From contig JAKULF010000001.1 in assembly GCA_022661535.1 (NCBI GenBank), forward strand, positions 1,054,001 to 1,118,000: 64,000 nucleotides of DNA, in the 5' to 3' direction. This DNA comes from Eutypa lata (Eukaryota; Ascomycota; Sordariomycetes; Xylariales; Diatrypaceae). Positions 1 to 13,580 of the stretch are shown piece by piece. Below the pieces are notes generated by a model. It did not search any database, was not told where the DNA came from, and saw nothing but the letters and a program-made list of their open reading frames with translations. The first letter of the stretch is position 1; the number at the start of each line of letters is the position of its first letter. Both the position numbers and the translations under genes were made by a program.

Positions 1-2235
1 AGGACGTTGAGGATCGAAGCGAGGCCCGAGATGAGCTGGCGGCCAGAATTCTCGTCGCCCTCGCCTGGGTCCTGCCCGAGGCGTTGTTGTTGTCGTCGGT
101 GTCGTTGGCATTCGTTTCCAACCACGCCCGGCTTCCAGCGGTCCGGATGGCTTGTAGCTGACGCCGGTTTAGGCGTCGTACGACTCCGTGGTCCAGTCGC
201 GGGCGGGCTGGGCAGCTGGAGTCGGTGGCTTCGTGAGGGCCTCTGCAGTTTATGCACCGGGCCGGCAGGGTGCATGGTTCGGGAGATTCGTGGCGGGCCT
301 GCCCACAGTTGACGCATCGAGGGGGCCGGCGGCAGACGCTGGCGTTGGCGTTGTGGTATTGGTGGCAGGACTTGCATGGCCGAACGGAGGAGTGAGATTT
401 CCGTATGAGCCGGAGGCCGGCCTGGCGTCCGAAGAGCCAGAAACGGGCAGGTAGGGGGCTGGGGTCCTGTACGAAGTGGAGGACCATCTCTCCTTCGGCC
501 TCATGAGGCGAGGATGCCGACCGTTTGGTCCAGTGGGTGCGGCGTGGGGTGAGGCCTGTGACAAGAGTGACCTCGTCGGTGACTAGACCCGGGGAGACAT
601 GGGCGAGACCGTCCAGGTCACGTATCCGGCGAGGGACAGGCGACAGGAAATATGTTACCCATAATTCCTGTAGTTCGAAGGCCGTAGCGTTGAAGGCCTC
701 TTCGAGGGCGGATCGTGAGGCAATCTCTGCTGTGAGTTCTGTGGCGTTATCCGTGACAAGCGCGAATCCCGTGGGTACGGGGTAGGCGGTCTTGAAGAGG
801 TCGCGGGTTTCAGGAACCGCGTTTGCTCTGGTTCGTACAGTCACGGGGTCGGCTTCCCGGAGCGGGTGATCAGGTGGAAGGCGCAGGAAGACCCGTGTCG
901 AGCCTTTGTTGCCGCTGAGTCGGCGAGCAGACTGCCCGTGAGAGCTCCGTGGGCTTAGGGGCGAGGACGACGGAGCACTTGACGGTGCTCTTGACGTGGT
1001 AGCTGGGAGAGGGACCGAGCCCGCAGCGATCGACGCGTATGAGGAGCTGCGTTACGAGGTTTCACCTGGTGGCCGAGAAGCGGTCGATGGTATGTGTTGA
1101 GAGGTCTGATTCCGCGATCGAGAGGCGATCGAGGGTGTGCGTTGCAAGGCCTGGCTCGATAGTCGTGCGAAGGCCCTAACCGCATCCGAAAAAAAAAAGC
1201 CTAGATAACTGGCTTCATCCGGGAACGAGGTCCGCATCAGGTCGTCTATTATCCTGTCGATTCCGAAGGCGATATCTTGTACGGTCTCGTAAAGTGTTAC
1301 AACGTCGGAAGTGGTCTCTTGGGCAGCTGAGAGAATAAGTCCGGGGGTTGGTTGCTTATTCCTGGTATCAGATACGGCCGTGGGGGAGCGTGTTCGCCGC
1401 CGTCCGCGCCCTTGGGGGACTCGGCCGTTGGCGCTCTTGTTCCTGACGGGCACGCCTACCGACTTGTCGGTCCCGGCGATCAGGTTAAAAGTAACGTTGC
1501 GCCGGGCGGCCGTCGCGGCTCTTGGGGGCATATGTCGTGTGCGGACAGGCGACTGGGCGAGCAGGGCGGTGGCTTGGGTGTTCTGCTGAGCCTGGGCAGG
1601 CGTCGGGGCGGGTGGGGCGCGGGAGGGAGAGTCCGTTATCGAATGGCTTAGTGTTGCCGGTGCCGAGTTGGCACGCGGGCGCGTCGCTTTCGCGGCCCCG
1701 GGGCCGCTGCCGCCGTTCACCCTGTCTACACCGGGTTCGGGTTCGGGTCCGTCGAGCTCTTCGGCCAATAGTCCGAACGGGTTAGCGCGATCCGGAGTGG
1801 TCGGGGTTAGCGCTTTCGATAATTAAATTATTAATTAATTTACTTTTTTATTTAATTTACTTTATTTAATTAATTAAACTTTATTTATTTATTATTTAAA
1901 TAAATTATAATTTATTATATAATTAATTTTAATTAATAATTTTTTATTATATAATATATATATATATAAAAAATTTTAAAAATAAATAAAACTTAAATAA
2001 TAATAAAAACGTTATATTTTAAATAATAATTATAATATAAATAACGTAATATATATAATTTAAAAATATAACGTTATTAATTAATAATTAAATAAATTAA
2101 ATAATAAAGTTTTTATTTAATTTACTTATAATTAATAATTAATTTAAATTTCTTTGTTTAATTTAATTAACGAAAGCGTTGATCGGGGTGTCTCGGAGAC
2201 GGGCCTGGCGCGGCTCGTTTGCCGCGCCTAGGCAT
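1..2235 (-). mobile_element. Tad-like non-LTR (LINE) retrotransposon, 5' part, running off the left edge
   Basis: The minus strand carries one long reading frame from an ATG at 2235 to the window edge. It contains three retroviral-type zinc knuckles near its C-terminal side: CKSC...C at about 332-376, CVNCGQARH...C at about 272-316 and CINCRGPHEATDSSC at about 212-256. It also has an upstream block with FLRLPPDHPLREADP and YPVPTGFALVTDNATEL. This arrangement is typical of ORF1 (Gag-like, RNA-binding) of fungal Tad-clade LINEs. The reverse transcriptase ORF2 would lie to the left of the window. The copy is GC-rich and lacks the mutation load of the nearby AT blocks, so it looks young or RIP-escaped. 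Clade assignment is by motif style only. Confidence 0.85.
1..2235 (-). pseudogene. LINE ORF1 (Gag-like zinc-knuckle protein), split by an insertion and one stop
   Basis: ORF1 starts MPRRGKRAAPG at 2235 and reads 19 codons to 2179, where a 368-bp A/T element intervenes. It resumes at 1810 as LTPTTPDRANPFGLLAEELD. Removing exactly 1811-2178 keeps the frame. It then reads to an in-frame TAA at 1052-1054 (codon about 272) and continues in the same frame, without another stop, through the knuckles to base 1. The TAA sits between GETS and RSSSYASIAA and would be CAA (Gln) before a C-to-T change at CpA. The N-terminal half is Pro/Ala/Arg-rich and probably disordered; the C-terminal half carries the conserved LINE ORF1 block and CCHC-like knuckles. 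The insertion and the stop make this copy non-functional as it stands. Confidence 0.8.
1811..2178. repeat. AT-saturated element with short terminal inverted repeats, inserted in LINE ORF1
   Basis: An abrupt block of almost only A and T inside GC-rich LINE sequence. The left end reads CGCTTTCGATAATTAAATTA. The right end, read on the other strand, is CGCTTTCGTTAATTAAATTA, so the ends form inverted repeats of about 20 bp with one mismatch. Length is 368 bp with no coding potential, which is MITE-like in size and form. No clear target-site duplication is seen (TTAG on the left, TTGA on the right), and excising exactly this interval restores the ORF1 frame. The transposon family is unknown. Confidence 0.65.
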
Positions 2236-2569
2236 CCTAATTGGGGCCCGCTGGTGTCGGAGGGCGTGGGATGGCGTTAGAGGATACAACGTAAGGATTG
2301 TCCGAGGAGTCGTTGACGCGAAGAACGCCGGGAAGTCGGCCTGGAACGGCTTAGACGTGGCGCTTGCAGGATATTTTGTGTTCGAACATGGGGAAAGGCG
2401 CCGTGTTTGGAAGAACGAGTCGTCTCGTCACGTGGCTGTTACTTTCTGACGTAGGACAGAGTTTGAAACCCCGCACCCAAACCTTGATCATTCCTTCTCA
2501 TCAACGACACGAACTGCAGTACCGGCAAGGGCTCTAACCTCTTCAAAGCTTCAACCTTATATTTTTGCC
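2236..2569. other. Junction between LINE 5' end and F-box gene promoter
   Basis: GC-balanced sequence. The first part probably belongs to the LINE 5' untranslated region on the minus strand. The part after about 2450 is the upstream region of the F-box gene, with a cytosine-rich stretch and the sequence TTATATTTTTGCC just before its ATG. No gene is recognised. Confidence 0.4.
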
Positions 2570-4260
2570 ATGGATCCCGTCCCTGAGACAACCATTGGGC
2601 CGGCCAACTGCCTCGCAACGCTCCCCGTCGAGCTCATCCGGGCAGTCCTGCGCGAGATGCTTCCCTACCACTCCATCACGGCTTACGAATCCACTTCAAA
2701 TCAGCCTCAGGTGGCTCTGTCTTATGTTCTGTCTCGGTCCGACTTGGCCAGCGTTTGCCAAGTCTCGCAAAGGATGCATAGCCTCGCCATTCCCTTCCTC
2801 TATCATACCATCCTCCTGAAGAGCCAGCGAGAGCTGCTTTATTTCTTCCGTACCATGGCAGAGGTCCCATTATACCGAGAACTTGCTCGGGTCTTCATCT
2901 GGACTGCCATGCTCTCAAAACATGATTTCGTTTTTACGGAAATGGTCGACTTGTCCACTATAACGCTGAGATCCGAGGCCAAAGACGTCGATACATCCAT
3001 TTTTTGGCATCCGAAAGGCCAAACCGAGGCCCTTGTCGGTGTTTTAGGTTCCATGTTGGCTCTTGGTGGCCCTAAAGAATGCCCAGTGTCCCAAATTTTA
3101 GCCGCTGCTCTCGCAATGGTACCAGAAATCAGGGTACTATTTCTCAGCATACATACAGGCTGTTCCATAGGACCTTTACCACACCCATCCGTTGCGATGG
3201 AGATAACTCCAGAACATGACGCCATTTCACGCCTCTTTCGGACCTGGAAGTGTAAGTTCTTCTTATATGATAGGATTAGTGGTTTCGTCAAAGGGTATAG
3301 TCGTTTTAGCACAGGTTTAACCTTCGATCAGACATGAAAAAAAACCCTCTACAGCAAGTGGAAAAGTTAATTCTAGAAGGCTTTCACGACTCCAACCCGA
3401 CCATATCATCGGTCGCCATCGATTCAGTATTACATATCTTGCAAGATTCACCAAGGTTGCGTCATGTGATGCTCAAAAGCAATACCGTTTTTAGTGGACT
3501 AGTCAGACGACGCACTAGGCATGGACCGTTGCCACCCACTATTCTAAAACACACTCGAACGCTACATCACATTGGTGGCGACCACCCGCAGTCCGGCATG
3601 GAGCACCTGGCTATAGCTTTTCCAAACCTTGTTGCACTTCACTATGAGTCTAAGGTTGGGGCGTTCCCAAAACCCCGTGGGCGAGGCTATACAGGCTTCT
3701 TAAACTGTCTTACGAGTCTTAGCGCAACCCTAGAAACGTTTTCTCTTACTACACTAGCAGGAGTGTTATGGAAAGGGACTAATACTCCGGCGCTTCTATC
3801 CCCAGCACTGCGGCACATGAAAAGACTCCGGTGCCTTCGGATAGAAACAATCTGGCTTTTTGGCACACTGGATATTTCGGCGGCCTACTATGTCGCAGAT
3901 CTCCTTCCTGTTTCTCTGGTTAACTTCCATCTTATTGACTACTGGGGCAGCCACGAGCCAGATGCCCTTTGGCCTCAGTTCCCAAACGGAATGACACCCT
4001 TCAATTTTATCGATACGGTCTTGACTAGTCTCCTCCAGGGCTGCCGAACTTCTTTAACCGAGCTTAAATCCCTTGCTGTTACATCTCCAATCTTCCGCAG
4101 GCCTAATAATGGAGAGTGTCAAGTGGACGAGGATATAGGGCTGCTTGAAAATCGGTTTTGCTCCCTATTTGCGAGCACCGGGGTTGCTTTCTCTATTATT
4201 CGACGCGAGGACTTAGGGGATATGATGCGTTCATCTTGGGGAAGACCTGGCGTTGTCTGA
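2570..4260 (+). CDS. F-box domain protein
   Basis: Two exons, 2570-3251 and 3332-4260, give 536 aa. The 80-nt intron has a GTAAGT donor, a TTTAAC branch-like site and a CAG acceptor. Phase fits (T|AC completes a Tyr codon) and joins the two reading frames. Residues about 13-75 look like an F-box: CLATLPVELIRAVL, then DLASVCQVSQRMHSLAIPFL. The remaining ~460 residues are leucine-rich without a clear repeat, as in many fungal F-box proteins whose C-terminus selects substrates for an SCF ubiquitin ligase. That role is family knowledge, and the substrate cannot be inferred. The gene sits between the LINE and the large AT island yet has no visible lesion. The start is the first ATG of the frame. 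Confidence 0.75.
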
Positions 4261-7200
4261 AGCGCTATTTTCTCATAATGGAAGGGCTCGACTGATCTGC
4301 GAAGCCAATCCTAGCCTGCTAACGAAGATCCCGCAAGCTTGCTACACAGATTTAAGATATTTTGGTGATTAATTTGAAATCACCTGGTGTATATATCACT
4401 TTCCTTGGCTCTTAAAGTAATTACTATTATTTATTTAAAGAGACGGATTTTTCAAGATATATTTTAAATTCGCGCCGAGTACTTCGTAACTTTAAAGCAT
4501 TTATAAAATTAATGTTATATTATTAATGTTTTTTTATATTTAAAATTAAATTTAAAAAAAAATTAATTAAATTTAATATAAAAAATAAACTTTTTTTTAA
4601 TTAATATAATTTAATTTTTATATTAATTTATTTAATAATTAATATAATAAAATTTTAATTTTCGTATTTATTTATTTTATTATTATTTAAAATTAAAATT
4701 TATAAATAAAATATATTATTAATATAATTATTTTTTTATATTTTATATTAAGTTTTATTTTATATATATAATTAAATTTAAGTTTAATTTTATTAAATTT
4801 TAATTTTTTTTAAAAAATATTTATTAATTTATTTATTATTTATAATTTAATAAAAATATATAATAAAATAAAATAAAAAAACGTTTTTATATATAAAATA
4901 ATATTTAAAAGATTTTAAATTAAAATAATAAATTTATATTATAAAAAGTTAATTTTTAAATATATATATATTATAAATTTTTAATATTTAATTATAATTT
5001 TTTTCATTAATTATTAATATTATATAAAATAAAATTTTATTATTATTTTAATAATATAATTTATAAATAATTAAATTATTTAAAAAAATAAAAAGTAAAA
5101 AATATAATTAAATTTATATAATTAATAAAAGTTTTAATTATTTTTAAAAATATTTAAATATTAAAAATATATAAAAATAATACGTTTTAATATATATTAT
5201 ATTATAAAATAATAATAAATAAATTTTTAAATTATTTTTAACTTTTTTTTATTTTTCGAAAATAAATTAATAATATAATTTTATATAAATTTAATTAAAT
5301 TTTATTTATAAGTTTTTATATTTATATTTATTTTTAACGATTAATTTATTTTTTAAAATATTTAATTAAAATAAATAATAATTATTTCGTAATTTTTATT
5401 CGTTTTTTAATATATTTTAAAACTTTTCATTTTAATCGAAAGTTATTTTATATTAAATTTAAATTACGTTATTAATTATATAATTAATTACGTAATTAAA
5501 TAATTATTAAATATATTAAAAATATATATTTATTATAATTATAATTTTAAATTAATTAATTTCGAATTATAAATTTATTTAATTTTTTTTATTTAACTTT
5601 AATTAAATATATTTATTTGGAAAAATATATATATAATTTATAATTATAATTAATTAAATGTATTCTTTTTTAATTTATATATTTAATTTTTTTAAATTTA
5701 ATTTTTTAAATTTATAAACTTATAAATTTATAATTATAATTTATAAATTTATAATTTATTAATTATTTTTCAAATTTATTAATTATTTTTTAACTTTATA
5801 AGTTATTTATATATTTATAACTTTATAATTTATAAATGTATAACTTTATAATTTATAAATTTATAAATTTATTTATTAATTTATACGAAAAATAAATTAA
5901 TTAATTAAAATTTAATTAATATTTAATATTATAACTTTCGAAATATTATAATTAAACTTTTATTTTATTAATAAATTTTTATTTTTTTAACTTTTAAATA
6001 ATTAAGTTAATATTATTATAAATAAAAAATTTATATTTATAATATAACTTTATAATATAATCTTTTTTTAATTAATTAATTAATTATAATATTTAAATAT
6101 AATATTAATATTATTAAAAAAGTTAATTAAATTATATAATAATAATTATAATAACGTCGTTTTTATCGTTAAACGCGTTAAATATAACGCGTATTTTTAA
6201 TAATAATAATTATTACGAAATTTAAAATAAAAACTTTAATTATAAAGAAATATTATTTATATTAAAAGCGTAAGCTTTTTATATTAAAGTTTATATTTAA
6301 AAGCTCGTTATTAATTTTTTTAAAAATTAAAAATATTATTTTAAATCGATTTATTTAAATTTATAATCGTAATGTATTTTCGTTTATAACGATTATATTA
6401 ATTATATATATTAATTATTTATATATATAACGTATTATTTTTATTAAATCGATTTTAACGTATTAAGCTTTTATATAAAAATGTAAACATTTCGAATTTT
6501 TTAAATTAAAAGTTAAATATATATTAATAAAAAGAATTTAATTAAAATAATAATAAATTAAATTAATAAATAATTTATAAAGCTTATTACGATATAAAAA
6601 AAAATTAATATTTTTTTTAATAACTTATAAAACTTTAACGAATTATTATTTTATATAAGATTTTTATAAAATATATTAAAGATTATTATTATTTATTAAA
6701 AGCATAAAAAAACAATAAGTTTTTTATTAATTATTAACTTTTTTATTAATTAATATATTTTATAAAAATTAATTTTTAACTTTAATAATAAAGAATATTA
6801 TATTATTATAAATACCGTTAATATTAAAGAAAAAATAATACTTTTAATAATTATTTTTTTAATAAAAACGCTTTTTAAAAATTATATTATTTAAATAAAA
6901 ATTTAAATTAATTTAAATAATATTATTATAATTATCGAAAAAAACTTTTTTAATAATTATTAAACATTTTAATAACTTTATTATTAAAATAAATATTTAT
7001 TTAAAATAAACTTATTTTTAAAAAAATAAAAACTAAAGAATTAATTTAATTATTTATTTTTTTTTAATTTAAAAAAAAAGTTAAATTAATAATATAAAAA
7101 AAGAAATAATAATTTAATAATAATAAAAAAATATCGTTTATTATTAATAAATAACTTTTATATTTATAAAGATTTTAATTTTTTTTAATATTATAAATAT

Positions 7201-10179
7201 TTTAATATTATTTTTTTAAACTTTTCTTTTATTTTTTATATTTTTTTTAATCGTTTAACGTTAATATTTATTAATAAATTAAAGCGCATTAATAAAGTAT
7301 TATATAAAAAACTATACGAAAAGAAAAAGTTTAATTTTTAAAAGTTAATTTTTTAAAAAAATAATAATTAAATAAAAATAACGCTTTTTAACTTTAATAT
7401 ATTTAAAATACTTTTAAAAAGATTAATATTTATTTATTAAAACTTAAAATTATATTAAAGAAAATATATTAATAAGTTATTAATTAATCGATTTTTTTAT
7501 TTTTTTAAAAATTAAAAAAAAAATATTTTATAAAATAAAATAACGGCTTTTAAATAAAAATTAAATATAATAAAAGAATTTATTATTTAAAAATATTTTT
7601 AAAAATATTTAAAACTTTAAAATATACTTTAATATTATAATTATTTTTTAAAGATATTTTTAAATTTTTTAAAATATAATTAAAAAACGTATTATTAATA
7701 TATTAAAAAAAGATTTAAACGTTAAATATTTAATATTAATAATAACGTTTTTATTTACGTTTAATTTAAAAAATAAGTAAAAAAACGTTATTATAAAAAG
7801 TTTTAAACGTAATAAAAGTAAACCTTTAAAGTATAAAATATTATATTAAAAGCTTTTCGTAATAAAGAAAAAGTTAAGAAATTAAAAAAGCGTAATTAAA
7901 GTTATTTTATTATATTATTATTATTATTTAAAATAAAACTTTATTATTTTTAAAATGTTATTATAATATATTAAAAACGATTTAATAATAACTTTAAATT
8001 AATAAATTACGATTTTATTTAAATATATTTAATAAAAATTAATAAATAACGTAAATATTAATTTAATAATTAAAAAGCGTTATTAATTAAAAATATATTT
8101 TATTTTAAAAGATATTTTAAAGTATAATTATAAAATAAATAATAATTCGTTTTCGATTTTATTATTACGTAATACGTTTATATTAACGTTAAAAAAGTTA
8201 AGTTAAACTTTTAATTATTTATAATAATTTTTTTTTTTAAAAAATAAACGAATATATTAATATAACGACTTTATTACGTAATTCTTTCGTCGCTTTATAA
8301 ATTATTTTTTAATATTTATATTACTTTTAATAAATTAATTAAAAAATAAATAAATAACGATAATTTATTTAATTATATATAATAACGATTATTTATAAAT
8401 ATAATTAAAAAAAATATATATAATAATAATAATAAAATTATTATATTAAAAAAAAAAATTATAAAGCGTTTAAAAAGTTATATATATTAAATTATATTAT
8501 TATATTTATATTATATTTAATTAATTTATAATATTAATATTATTATTTAAAAATTAAAAAAGTAAAAATTTATTAATAAAATAAAAGTTTAATTATAATA
8601 CTTTAAAAGTTATAATATTAAATTTTAATTAAATTTTAATTAATTAATTTATTTTTTATATAAATTAATAAATATTTATATAATTTATAACTTTAAATAA
8701 CTTAATTATTAATTATTTAAATAATATTATATTAATTATTTATAAATTTATAATTTATAAATTTATAAATTTATAAAATTTATATATATAAAAAAAACGT
8801 TATAATTTAAAAATAAATTATAATTATAATATAAAACTTAATTATAAAATAACTTTTAATTAATTTTAATAACTTAATCGTTTTATATATATAATAATTT
8901 TTAAATTTAAATTTTAATAAATTAAAAGTTTTTTAAAAATTAAATTAATTATATTAACTTTTATTACGTAATAAGAAATTTTCGTTTAAAAAAACGATTT
9001 TCGTAATTTATTTATAAATAAATAATTATATTATTTTTTTCGAATATAACGATTAAAAAAAAATTATAATTTTATATAATTAAATAATAATATTATAAAT
9101 TATTTAAATAAATAAATTTATAAATAAATTTAAAAATTTATACGTTATTTTTATTAATAAAATTATTTAAATTAAAAATTAACGTTATTATTATTACGAA
9201 TTAAATTATATATTATAAATTTATATATTAATTAACTTTTTATAAGTTATATAATAACATTTAATAATAATTAAATAAAAAGCTTAATAAATTTAATTAA
9301 AAGTTAAAATGTATAATATATTATTATATTAAAAAATTATAATTAAAAAAAACTTTAAAAAATTATATAATAATATTATAAAAAAAGAATTTAAAATAAA
9401 ATTTTACGTATTAATTAATTAAATTAAAAAATTATAATTTTATAAAATAAAATAAAAGTTAATAAAATATATTAATAAGTTTATAATTTATTTTATAAAA
9501 TTTCGTTAATAAACTTTTAATAAAATAACTTATTAATATTAACGATTTAATTATTTATAAATTTATTTAATTTAATTTTCTTAAACGAATAAATAATTTA
9601 TATATAATAATATTATTAAATATTATTAAAAAATAAATTATAAATAATAAAATTTATATAAAACTTTATTATTATTTAAAATTAAAAAATTCTTTTTAAT
9701 TTTATTAAAATTTAAAGTTTATTTTATTTTAATTAATTAACTTAAGTTTTAATATTTTATAAATTTTTATTTTATTTTAATTATTCGTTTTTATATAATT
9801 TTAAATTAATATTATTTTCGAAAAAAACGAAATAAAAAGAAAAATTTATATAATTAAACGTTAAAAAAAATTAAACTTTTAAAAAGTTTATTAAAAGCGT
9901 TAATATTTTTCGTTTTTAAATTAAAAAAAATTACGTTTTTATATTAATTATAAATATTTATATAAAATAATAAAAAATTATTAAACGGCGTTATTATTTA
10001 TTAAAAATGTATTAAATAAATTAATAAAAATAAAAGTATTTATTAAATTAAATTTAAAAAATATATATCGTTATTTATACATTTAAATAAAAACTAAATA
10101 AAAAATAATATTTTAAATAAAATATAATTATTTTAAAAGTTTAATTATATTTTTCGATTTTATTAATATATAAAATAAA

Positions 10180-11030
10180 TTTTATTATTATTATTATTAT
10201 TTTTACGTCGTAAGATTTATTTATATTATATATAAAATACGCGATATATTTTTAATTTATATTTTACGTATTAAATATTTAATATTTAATATTATAATTA
10301 AAGTAATATAAAAGTTTATAAAGTAAATTATAACTTAATAATTAATGCTTTTTTAACTTTAAATAAATCGTAATTAAATCGTTACGATCGAATTATTAAA
10401 TCGTTAAATACGCGTTATAATAAGTTTTAAAAATAAAAATCGTTAAATTAAATTAATAATTATTTTAACTTTTAAATAAAAATTATTTTTTTATTTTTAT
10501 TAATTTATAAGTTTAATTAAGCTTTTATTAATTTTTACGTTAATAAAGTTAATTCTTTTATATTAATAATATAATTAATAAAAAAAACTTAAATCGTTAA
10601 ATTAAAATATTAATTACTTTATAACTTAAATATAATTCGTTTATTAAATTAACGATATTAACTTTATTAAAAATTAATTTATTTAATTAATTATCGTAAA
10701 GTTTAAACTTTAAAATATACGATAACGAATTACTTAAAAGCTTTTTATACGATTAAATCGTAATTAAATTAACGTAATAATATATTAAAAAAATTAAATT
10801 TATAAATAAATAAATTAAATTTAATAATAATACTTTACGAATTTTATAATTTATAAAATTTTATTAATTATATAATATCTTTTTTTATTAAAAAATAATT
10901 AAAGTTATATCGTTAACGTTAAACATTTATTATAAAAAGGTTTTAAATTTAATTTTTAAAAGTAATAAATTAAAAAGTAATAATTATTAAAAAATTCGAA
11001 TTTCTGTTATAAAAAAAATAATTAAACGAT
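10180..11030. repeat. Copy A of a ~0.85-kb diverged direct repeat
   Basis: Shares long near-matching strings with 17800-18710 in the same orientation. Examples are ATTAAATATTTAATATTTAA near its start, TAATTAAATCGTTACGATCG in the middle and AAAGTTATATCGTTAACGTT near its end. Each copy begins with a TTA-repeat run followed about 60 nt later by the shared part. Differences are mostly C/T and G/A, as expected of independent RIP. It could be one LTR of an LTR element spanning about 10.2-18.7 kb, or the tail of a LINE with a TAA-repeat 3' end on the minus strand. Confidence 0.6.
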
Positions 11031-12289
11031 CGAAATAAATTTTAAAATTATATTAATTAAACGTAAATTAATTTAATTAATATTCTTTATTAAATATAAA
11101 TAACGATAATATATAAATTTAATTAAATAATATAAAATAATTTATAATATAAAATAATAATTTAATATTATTTTTTAATATTATATAAAAAGTTTATAAT
11201 TAATAAATAAATAAAAATCGTTATATAAAAATTAATAAATTTAATAAAAAGTTTAATAATAAATATAATAATAATATTAATATATAAATTAAAAACGTTT
11301 AATTTTATATAAAGTTATAATAAAAAATAAAAATATATAAATTAAATATAATATATATTATTAAATTTTTAAATATAAATAATTTATTATTATAATTTTT
11401 AAAATTAAACTTTTTATATTTTTAATATATTAATATAAAACGTATAAATATAAATTCGCGAAAAAGTTTATTACGTAATATTAATACATTTATTATAAAA
11501 TAATATATTATATAATTTATTAAATTAATTATAAATACGTTAATATTTTTAATAATATTTTAAATAAAACTTTTAATAAAATATAACGTATTAAAAAAGA
11601 ATTTATATTATTATATTAAATAATTATTTATATTAACGTTATTATTAATTACGTTATAATAATATTTAATAAAAGTATTTTAATTATATATTTTATTAAA
11701 ATATTAAAGTTTATAAAATTAATAAAAGATATAAATTTAATATCGTTATATAACGATTTTAAAATAAAGTTTTAATTTTTATTATAAAATATTACTTTTT
11801 AAAAACTTTTTATTATTTTTTATAATTTATTTATCGGCTTATTATAATTAAAATAAAGTATTTTTATAATTATTTTTTTTCTTTTAATATTATTAAAAAT
11901 ATAATTATTTTTATTATATTTTTTATAATTATTTATAAAATTTTAATATTTTTAAATATATAATTTTAATTACGTAAAATTAAAAGTAAAACTTATATTT
12001 TATATTATTAAACGAATTTCTTTAAATTATAATAAACGTAATTATTAAAATTTTAAAAAAGATTATTATATTTAAAAAATATTTTTATTTTAAATTTCTC
12101 GAAAATTAATCGTAAAATTCGAAATAAAAATAAAGTTAATACGATTTAAATAATTAATAAGAAATACCTTTTATTAATTAATTGATTTTAAGTTAATAAA
12201 GATTTAATGTCGAGTTAATTCGAAGTTAATTAACGTTAGTTTTTTAATTAATTTTAAAAAAGATTTAATACTTTAATTAAATATATTTT

Positions 12290-13580
12290 TTAAGTTTTAT
12301 AAGTTATTTAACTTTAATTATTTATAATTTATAACTTTTAAATTTATAACTTTTAAACTTATAACTTTTAAACTTATAAATTTATAACTTATAAATTTAT
12401 TTTATAACTTTTAAACTTATAGTTTTTAAATTTATAAACTTATAATTTATAAATTTATAATTTATAAATTTATTTTATAACTTATAAATTTATAACTTTT
12501 AAACTTATAAATTTATAAACTTATAAATTTATTTTATAATTTTTAAATTTATAATTTATAAATTTATAAATTTATAAATTTATAATTATAAGTAATTATA
12601 ATAATTATAAATAATAATAATTAAATAATTTATAAACTTATTTTATAACGTATAAACTTATAGCTTTTAAACTTATTTTATAACGTATAAACTTATAACT
12701 TTTAAATTTATAAATATAAATAATTATAATAATTATATAATAATAACAATTATAAAGATTATAATAATTAACGAAGATTATAATAATTAACGCGAATTAT
12801 AATAATTAATAAAAGTAATAATAATTATATAATAATAATAATTAAGTAATTTATAAATTTATTTTATAATTAATTTATAATTATATATAAATAGTTATAA
12901 TAATTATAAATAATTATATTAATTAAAAGTTTAAAAGTTATAAATAATAATAATTAAGTAATTTATAAATTTATTTTACATTATAATTTTTAAATTTATA
13001 ATTAATTTATAATTATATATAAGTAATTATAATAATTATAAATGATTATAATAATTAATAATAATTATAATAATTAACGAAAGTAATAATAATTATACGA
13101 TAATAATAATAATTTATAAATTTATTTTATAATTTATATTTAAAGCTTTAATTATTTATAAACTTAAAAATTATCGATTTATAATTTATAAATTTATTAA
13201 TTATTTAATAATTATTTTTCGAATTTATAAAGTTATAAATTTATAATTATATATAAATAACTATAATAATTTTAAAGTAATTATAGTTTATAAACTTATA
13301 ACTTATAATTTAAGCTTTAATTATTTATAAATTTAAAATCTTTAAATTTATAACTTATAAACTTATTAATTATTTATAAATTACTTTTTAAATTTAATTA
13401 TTAATTATTTTATAAATTTATAAATTTATAATTATATATAAATGATTATAATTATAAGTAATTATAATAATTATAAGTAATTATAATAATTATAAGTAAA
13501 TATAATAATTATAAATAATTATAATAATTATATAAAAGTAATTTATAAATTTATAACTTTATAAATTATAAATTTATAAA
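12290..13580. repeat. A/T minisatellite field (TTTATAAACTTATAAATTTATAA type)
   Basis: Dense variants of a short, partly palindromic unit (ATAAATTTATAACTTTTAAACTT and ATAATTATAATAATTATAAGTA types) fill this stretch. Smaller patches of the same kind occur near 5690-5880, 8740-8780 and 23690-23790. The units are irregular in length and order. This may be a tandem repeat of an ancestral GC-containing unit after RIP, or replication slippage in A/T DNA. Confidence 0.6.

Noticed and set aside
1311..1785. Plus-strand frames of 87-99 codons over the LINE
   Set aside because: Shadows of LINE ORF1 on the minus strand; no motif.
5690..13580. Regularly spaced short A/T repeats that might suggest a CRISPR-like array
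   Set aside because: Units vary in length and sequence, have no unique spacers, and the DNA is eukaryotic.
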